From Gammaproteobacteria bacterium (GTDB lineage Bacteria; Pseudomonadota; Gammaproteobacteria; JAJPIJ01), in assembly GCA_022071965.1 (NCBI GenBank), contig JAJVIQ010000007.1, positions 1 to 64,000 of the forward strand: DNA of 64,000 nt, read 5' to 3'. Position numbers and translations under genes: made by a program. The notes beneath the pieces are model-generated. The model saw only the letters and a list, made by a program, of their open reading frames with translations. It was not told the DNA's origin and ran no database searches. Shown here piece after piece: positions 59,387 to 64,000 of this stretch (within the stretch, counting starts at the first letter, position 1; each line of letters begins with the position of its first letter).

Positions 59387-60628
59387 CTAGTGGCCGACGG
59401 AGGCGGCGCCCTTCTCGCCCACCTGCGCGAACCTGTAAAAACGTTCCAGCGCAAAGGGCGCGATCAGGTCCGGCACCTTGCCGGTCGCGACGGTCTCGGC
59501 CATGCGCTTGCCGCACACCGGCGTGGCCTTGAAGCCCCACGTGCCCCAGCCGGCGTCGATGTAGTAGTTCTGCACCGGCGTTTCGCCCATGACCGGGGAG
59601 AAGTCCGGTGTCATGTCGGCCATGCCCGCCCACTGCCGCAGCATGCGCATGCGGCCGATGAAGGGGAAGAGCTCCAGCATGTGCATGATCAGCTCCTCCT
59701 TGAAGTCCAGGGTCGAGCGCGTGTTGTAGAGCGAGTACGGATCGACCGAGCCGCCCATCACCAGCTCGCCGCGCGCGGACTGCGAGACGTACACGTGCAG
59801 CGAGCCCGAGACGATGATCGGGTCGAGGAAGGGTTTGACCGGCTCGGTGACGCAGGCCTGCAGCGGTATGGTGCGGATGGGCAGCTTGAAGCCCGCCATG
59901 CCGGCGACCACGGAGGTCATGCCGGCCACGGCCTGCAGCACCTTGCCGCATTTGATGGTGCCCCGGTTGGTACGCACGGCGTTGACGCGGCCGTTGTCGA
60001 TCTCGAAGCCGGTCACTTCCGTGTGGGTATGGATCTCCACCCCGCGGCGGTGGGCGCCACGCGCGTAGCCCCAGGCTACGGCGTCATGGCGGGCAATCGC
60101 GCCCGGGTAGTGATACAGCGCGCCCAGTATGGGGTAGCGCACGTCGCGGCTCATGTTCAGCTGCGGGCAGATGCGCGCGATCTCGTCCGGATAGACCAGC
60201 TCGGACTTCACGCCCATGTGCTTGTTGACCTCGGCGCGCCAGCGGGCCGTGCGCATGGCGGCGTCGGTGTGCGCGAGCGTGAAGTGGCCGCGCTCGGAGT
60301 ACATCAGGTTGTAGTCGAACTCGTTGGCGAGGTCCTGGTACAGGCGCACCGACTCGTCGTAGAAGCGCACGCCCTCGGGCGTGAGATAGTTCGAGCGGAT
60401 GATGGCCGTGTTGCGCGCCGTGTTGCCGCCGGCGAGATAGCCCTTGTCCAGCACCGCGACATTGGTGATGTTCCATTCGCGTGCGAGGTAATAGGCCGCG
60501 GCCAGTCCATGCCCGCCCGCGCCGACGATGACCACGTCGTAGGACGGGCGCAGCTCCTTGCGGGCGGGAAAGTGACGCTCGCCCGGGTACTGCTTGCTCA
60601 GGGCATATTTCAGCAGACCGAATGGCAC
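59387..60628 (-). CDS. mgdA: N-methylglutamate dehydrogenase subunit A (SoxB-like)
   Basis: Beta-type catalytic subunit of N-methylglutamate dehydrogenase, 413 aa. FAD motif DVVIVGAGGHGLAAAYYLA, GGNTARNTAIIRSNY, the flavin-linked histidine region [17 protein letters not shown], and a C-terminal GWGTWGFKATPVCG correspond to SoxB. It differs from the soxB at 2935 in length and in most of the N-terminus. The start is a GTG at 60628 without an obvious strong ribosome binding site. A 160-base gap separates it from the upstream 132-aa gene and could hold an internal promoter. Confidence 0.92.
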   Translation of the reverse strand: MPFGLLKYALSKQYPGERHFPARKELRPSYDVVIVGAGGHGLAAAYYLAREWNITNVAVLDKGYLAGGNTARNTAIIRSNYLTPEGVRFYDESVRLYQDLANEFDYNLMYSERGHFTLAHTDAAMRTARWRAEVNKHMGVKSELVYPDEIARICPQLNMSRDVRYPILGALYHYPGAIARHDAVAWGYARGAHRRGVEIHTHTEVTGFEIDNGRVNAVRTNRGTIKCGKVLQAVAGMTSVVAGMAGFKLPIRTIPLQACVTEPVKPFLDPIIVSGSLHVYVSQSARGELVMGGSVDPYSLYNTRSTLDFKEELIMHMLELFPFIGRMRMLRQWAGMADMTPDFSPVMGETPVQNYYIDAGWGTWGFKATPVCGKRMAETVATGKVPDLIAPFALERFYRFAQVGEKGAASVGH

Positions 60629-60788
60629 GTGTGCAGCGCTCCCCGATTCATCAGTCAGATGTTCTTGTCAGGAAAAATCTTCAACCAATTAAACACCCTT
60701 GGCGCATCGCGAGACAACCGGCCGGGGCGGATTGCGGAATGACGCGATCCGCGCCCGTCCGCCGCCGTGCGCCCCGGCCCGCCCGCCG

Positions 60789-61187
60789 TCAGAACTTGGC
60801 GTACGCCTCGCGCAGGGCCACCAGCGGGTGGTGCGTCGACATCTGGAACTTGATCAGCAGCTCGCGCGCAATCATGTCGCGATCCTGCTGGTTGTCCGGC
60901 AGCTTCATGCCTTCGGGAACCTGCACCCAGCCGTTGATGTTGCGGTCGAACACCGCGGCCCGTCCCTCCTCGTAGCCGAGGTGGATGTCCTCCATCCAGT
61001 TCAGGTCCTCCCAGCCCATCTTCTCCATGTACTTCTTCAGAAACGGCGTCAAGCGCTTGTAGTCCGGCAGCAGGTTGACGTCGTAGCGGTAACCGATGTG
61101 CTGGCCGATGATCTTCTCGCGCTCGGTATCCAGGCCGTCGGTCTTCAGAAAATGGTCGATGTCGTTGACGTCTTTTGGATTGCTCAT
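60789..61187 (-). CDS. Uncharacterised 132-aa protein between mgsC and mgdA
   Basis: Soluble 132-aa protein of unknown function, acidic to neutral, without signal peptide, transmembrane segments or known motif. It starts MSNPKDVNDIDHFLKTDGL, has an aromatic-rich middle (RYDVNLLPDYKRLTPFL, MGWEDLNWMEDIHLGYEEG) and ends in a helical segment (ELLIKFQMSTHHPLVALREAY). GAGGA seven bases before the ATG supports translation. It sits 49 bases after mgsC and 160 before mgdA, inside the N-methylglutamate gene block, so a role with the synthase or dehydrogenase is likely. Codon use and GC content match the neighbours, and I see no alternative reading. Confidence 0.8.
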   Translation of the reverse strand: MSNPKDVNDIDHFLKTDGLDTEREKIIGQHIGYRYDVNLLPDYKRLTPFLKKYMEKMGWEDLNWMEDIHLGYEEGRAAVFDRNINGWVQVPEGMKLPDNQQDRDMIARELLIKFQMSTHHPLVALREAYAKF

Positions 61188-61236
61188 GGCAATGTCCTCG
61201 TTGAATGCTCGTGTTCAGCCCGTGTGTGGCACGCCG

Positions 61237-62622
61237 CTACCAGCGCTTCATCTCCGGATGGCCCACGGTATGCTGCGTGCCGGCGAGCGGCACCGCGGCC
61301 AGCGCCGAGGCCTCCATCGTCAGCGCCGCGAGATCCTCGGGCTCGAGCGAGTGAATGTTGGTCTTGCCGCAGGCGCGCGCGAACAGCTGCGCCTCCATGG
61401 TGAGCGCAACCAGGAAATTGTAGACGCGCTCGGCCGCCTTGTCGGGATCCAGCCGCTTGCGCAGCACCGGATCCTGCGTGGCCACGCCGACCGGGCAGCG
61501 GCCGGAGTGGCAGTGATAGCACTGCCCGGCCTCGACACCGACCTCTTTCTCGTAGTCGGCCTCGGGGATGTCCTTGTTGCAGTTCAGCGCCATCATTGCG
61601 GAGTGGCCGATGGCGATGGCATCCGCACCCAGCGCCAGGATCTTGGCGACGTCGGCGCCGTTGCGTACGCCGCCGGCGTAGACGAGCGAGATCTCGCCGC
61701 GCTTGCCCAGGTCATCGATGGCCTGGCGGGCCAGACGCACCGCGGCCATGCCGGGGACACCGGTATCCTCGGTGGCCAGGTGCGGCCCGGCGCCCGTGCT
61801 CCCCTCCATGCCGTCGATATAGATCGAATCCGGATCGGTCTTCACGGCCATGCGCACGTCGTCGTACACACGCGCCGCGCCCAGCTTGAGCTGGATGGGG
61901 ATCTCCCAGTTGGTCGCCTCGCGGATCTCCTGGATCTTCAGCGCCAGGTCGTCCGGCCCCAGCCAGTCGGGATGCCGGGCGGGGGAGCGCTGATCGATGC
62001 CGGCGGGCAGCGAGCGCATCTCGGCGACCTGATCGGTGACCTTCTGGCCCATGAGATGGCCGCCCAGGCCGACCTTGCAGCCCTGGCCGATGAAGAACTC
62101 GCAGGCGTCGGCCAGGCGCAGGTGCTGCGGGTTGAAGCCGTAGCGCGACTGGATGCACTGGTAGAACCACTTCTGCGAATAGCGGCGCTCGTCGGGGATC
62201 ATGCCGCCCTCCCCGGAGCAGGTCGCCGACCCGGCCATCGTGGCGCCGCGCGCCAGGGAGATCTTCGCCTCGTAGGAGAGCGCGCCGAAGCTCATGCCGG
62301 TGATGTAGACGGGGATGTCCAGTTCGATCGGCCGCTTCGCACGCGGGCCGATGACCGTCTTCGTCAGGCACTTCTCGCGATAGCCCTCGATGACGAAGCG
62401 CGTCAGCGTTCCCGGCAGGAAGGTCAGATCGTCCCAGTGCGGGATCTTCTTGAACAGCGACATCCCGCGCATGCGGTAGCGGCCGAGCTCCGCCTTGATA
62501 TGAATGTCGTCGATCACGTGCGGGGGGAATATGAAGCTCTTCCCGAGCAGATCGGTGTTGCGCTTCGGTCTCTTCGCCTCCGCGCCCTGCTCGGTCTGGG
62601 GTTTGATCTTTTCTACGCTCAT
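61237..62622 (-). CDS. mgsC: N-methylglutamate synthase subunit C (GltB-like FMN/Fe-S)
   Basis: FMN- and [3Fe-4S]-containing synthase subunit, 461 aa, homologous to the central domain of glutamate synthase large subunit (GlxD-like). It shows a barrel with DIPVYITGMSFGALSYEAK, CSGEGGMIPDER, DGMEGSTGAGPH and GGVRNGADVAKILALGA, and the cluster cysteines in CYHCHSGRCPVGVATQDP (C-x2-C-x4-C). It makes N-methylglutamate from glutamate and methylamine released from gamma-glutamylmethylamide, or directly. ATG 62622 has GGAG upstream; 62646 is unlikely. Two hairpins lie in the gap to mgsB. Confidence 0.92.
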   Translation of the reverse strand: MSVEKIKPQTEQGAEAKRPKRNTDLLGKSFIFPPHVIDDIHIKAELGRYRMRGMSLFKKIPHWDDLTFLPGTLTRFVIEGYREKCLTKTVIGPRAKRPIELDIPVYITGMSFGALSYEAKISLARGATMAGSATCSGEGGMIPDERRYSQKWFYQCIQSRYGFNPQHLRLADACEFFIGQGCKVGLGGHLMGQKVTDQVAEMRSLPAGIDQRSPARHPDWLGPDDLALKIQEIREATNWEIPIQLKLGAARVYDDVRMAVKTDPDSIYIDGMEGSTGAGPHLATEDTGVPGMAAVRLARQAIDDLGKRGEISLVYAGGVRNGADVAKILALGADAIAIGHSAMMALNCNKDIPEADYEKEVGVEAGQCYHCHSGRCPVGVATQDPVLRKRLDPDKAAERVYNFLVALTMEAQLFARACGKTNIHSLEPEDLAALTMEASALAAVPLAGTQHTVGHPEMKRW

Positions 62623-62651
62623 CGTCGTTCTCCGATGTCGGCTCATTCATG

Positions 62652-62721
62652 GGACGGGTTCCGACCCGTCCTCGAATGACTGAGTGTTCGTTGGTTGGGG
62701 ACGCTGTCGAATCCCGTCCCC
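62652..62721 (-). promoter_or_regulatory. Two hairpins in the mgsB-mgsC intercistronic gap
   Basis: GGACGGGT-TCCG-ACCCGTCC (62652-62671) is a perfect 8-bp stem with a 4-base loop, and GGGGACG / CGTCCCC (62697-62703 and 62715-62721) is a 7-bp stem with an 11-base loop. Both fall between the mgsB stop and the mgsC start, so they could alter mRNA processing or relative expression within one operon. Confidence 0.55.
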
Positions 62722-62731
62722 ATGCATCTGT

Positions 62732-63574
62732 CTACAGGGCGATCTTCTTCTCGACCGGCTCCAGGTTGTCGTAATTCCACAGCTGCTTGCCGGAGACGAT
62801 CTTGGTCATGTTCTTCACGCCCCTGGGCGCGGACAGGCCGTACATCTTCAGCTTGCGGTCGAGCCACTCGCAGTCCAGGTCCGTCATCTCGCCCGGAACC
62901 GCATCCACCCCGAGGTCGCGGATCGTGCCGCCGACGTAGATGATGCCGTCGTACATGGAATCCCCGAGATTCTTGCCGGTATTGCCCAGGATCACCATGC
63001 GGCCGCGCTGCATCATGAAGCCGCAGAACGCCCCGGCATTGCCGCCGACGATGATCGTGCCGCCCTTCTGATCGATGCCGATGCGCGCGCCGCCGTCCCC
63101 CTTGCAGACCAGGTCGCCGCCGCGTATCGCAGCGCCGAAGGTGGAGCCCGCGTTGTTCTCGATGACCACCGTGCCCGCCATCATGTTCTCGGCGCACGAC
63201 CAGCCGACACGGCCGCTCACCCGGATGTTCGGACCGTCGATGAGGCCGCAGCCGAAGTACCCGAGCGAGCCCTCGAAGTCGAGCTTCAGACGATTGAGGA
63301 TGCCCACGCCTAGCGAATGCTTGGCGCCGGGATTCTTGACCACGATGTGGCCGTAGCCCTCGTTCATCAGCTCGCGGATGCGCTTGTTGATGGCCATCGT
63401 GTCCATGTCGGCGGCATCGAAATCGGCCGTCTTGTCGAAGTCGACCGAGTACGCCCATGGATAGGTGTAGTTCTCCGCCTCCTCGGGGGAGAAGAACCGC
63501 TGCTGGGTGCGCCCGGAGAGCTTCTCCGTGTGCATTCCCGCCAGGGTGGATTTCGCTGTAGTCAAGCCCGCCAT
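62732..63574 (-). CDS. mgsB: N-methylglutamate synthase subunit B (GXGXG domain)
   Basis: A 280-aa protein homologous to the C-terminal beta-helix (GXGXG) domain of glutamate synthase, here a separate subunit as in GlxC. Repeated Gly-x-Gly turns are visible (GYGHIVVKNPGAKHSLGVGI, GDGGARIGIDQKGGTIIVGG, RMVILGNTGKNLGDSMYDG). The N-terminal 40 residues (MAGLTTAKSTLAGMHTEKL) are family-specific. ATG 63574 overlaps the mgsA end by 13 bases, so the subunits are co-translated. It has a structural role in placing the amidotransferase and FMN subunits. Confidence 0.9.
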   Translation of the reverse strand: MAGLTTAKSTLAGMHTEKLSGRTQQRFFSPEEAENYTYPWAYSVDFDKTADFDAADMDTMAINKRIRELMNEGYGHIVVKNPGAKHSLGVGILNRLKLDFEGSLGYFGCGLIDGPNIRVSGRVGWSCAENMMAGTVVIENNAGSTFGAAIRGGDLVCKGDGGARIGIDQKGGTIIVGGNAGAFCGFMMQRGRMVILGNTGKNLGDSMYDGIIYVGGTIRDLGVDAVPGEMTDLDCEWLDRKLKMYGLSAPRGVKNMTKIVSGKQLWNYDNLEPVEKKIAL

Positions 63575-64000
63575 ACGCGCACCTCGCCGTCATAAGGATC
63601 GAATGTCTTGATTTCGTGTGGGAAGATGCTGCGGATGGCAACCTCTTCCGAAGCCATGGCGATGAAGTCCTTGCTCTCGTAGAGCACCATCGGCTTGGCC
63701 GCCATGGTGTCCTTGGCCATCCCGAGCGCGTCGGCCGTGGCGACCACGTAGGTGAACACGCCGTCGAGCTCGTCGATCGAACGGCGCATCGCCTCTTCCA
63801 GGTCGTCGCCGCGGTCCATGCGATCGGCCAGGTACACGGCGATGAGCTCGGAGTCGCAGTTGGACATGAAGCGGTGGCCGCGGCGCTCCAGCTCCCGGCG
63901 CCCGATCCAGTAGTTGGTGAGCTGGCCGTTGTGCACCACCGACACGTCGCTGAACGGATAGGCCCAGTACGGATGCGCGGATCGGATGTCGACGTCGGAC
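63562..64000 (-). CDS. mgsA: N-methylglutamate synthase subunit A (class II amidotransferase), partial
   Basis: C-terminal part of a glutamine amidotransferase class II (Ntn) protein like GlxB; the frame is open to the window edge, so the N-terminal nucleophile Cys and the start lie outside. Visible: HPYWAYPFSDVSVVHNGQLTNY, the typical NG motif, then FMSNCDSELIAVYLADRM and DELDGVFTYVVATADALG, and AKPMVLYESKDFIAMASEE. It should supply or channel the amino/methylamino group to MgsC. Overlaps mgsB by 13 bases. The gamma-glutamylmethylamide synthetase gene gmaS may follow beyond the window but cannot be seen. Confidence 0.88.
   Translation of the reverse strand, partial: SDVDIRSAHPYWAYPFSDVSVVHNGQLTNYWIGRRELERRGHRFMSNCDSELIAVYLADRMDRGDDLEEAMRRSIDELDGVFTYVVATADALGMAKDTMAAKPMVLYESKDFIAMASEEVAIRSIFPHEIKTFDPYDGEVRVWRA

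Overview
The window is GC-rich, densely coded chromosomal DNA with short intergenic gaps. It looks gammaproteobacterial: NarX/NarL-type regulators, YgiQ, NnrS, the MetA form paired with a small P-loop ATPase, and heterotetrameric sarcosine oxidase genes. A lineage near the Chromatiales/Ectothiorhodospiraceae is a guess, because no rRNA gene is present. There are no tRNA genes, CRISPR arrays, transposases or phage genes. Its theme is breakdown of N-methylated amines and capture of the released one-carbon units. Layout, left to right. (1) 1-9293: a dimethylglycine/sarcosine locus. It holds a partial DgcA-like demethylase, a GlxA-type AraC regulator, soxBDAG for tetrameric sarcosine oxidase, and a second GlxA-type (GbdR-like) regulator coupled to soxG. 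(2) 9448-23395: mostly housekeeping and orphan genes. These are a membrane-anchored pilin-like protein, two small conserved proteins, metA with its ATPase, a YheT-type hydrolase, nnrS with an FNR/Dnr-like site, a PhoD-type phosphatase, a ThDP decarboxylase, ygiQ carrying an internal inverted repeat, an HDOD protein, a GFA-family protein and an XRE-cupin regulator. (3) 23703-33657: a NarX/NarL-like two-component pair, pncA facing pncB (NAD salvage), an archease-rtcB-capA operon, and a PAS-PAS-GGDEF-EAL protein with both output motifs degenerate. (4) 34193-43938: a trimethylamine dehydrogenase operon. It runs from the dehydrogenase through a DgcB-like membrane Fe-S oxidoreductase, a leucine-rich-variant repeat protein, etfB and etfA to an uncharacterised molybdopterin oxidoreductase. 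(5) 44004-52000, minus strand: a GcvT/DmdA-like folate enzyme, hemerythrin, CBS and TPR proteins, and a complete Liv-type ABC transporter. (6) 52223-64000, minus strand: folD, an APC permease with a clear terminator, and the N-methylglutamate pathway (mgdDCBA, an unknown 132-aa protein, mgsC, mgsB, partial mgsA). How it fits together: trimethylamine is demethylated to dimethylamine and formaldehyde, with electrons passing to ETF and then, by inference, to the quinone pool through the DgcB-like protein. Methylamine enters by the N-methylglutamate pathway, where N-methylglutamate dehydrogenase yields 5,10-methylene-THF. Sarcosine oxidase also yields methylene-THF, and the GcvT-like protein and FolD handle folate-bound C1 units. 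No dimethylamine-to-methylamine enzyme and no gamma-glutamylmethylamide synthetase is visible. NarX/NarL and nnrS suggest an organism able to respire nitrogen oxides. The least explained items are the LRV and molybdopterin proteins in the trimethylamine operon, the 132-aa protein in the N-methylglutamate cluster, a FolD lacking its catalytic lysine, and a palindromic in-frame insertion in ygiQ.
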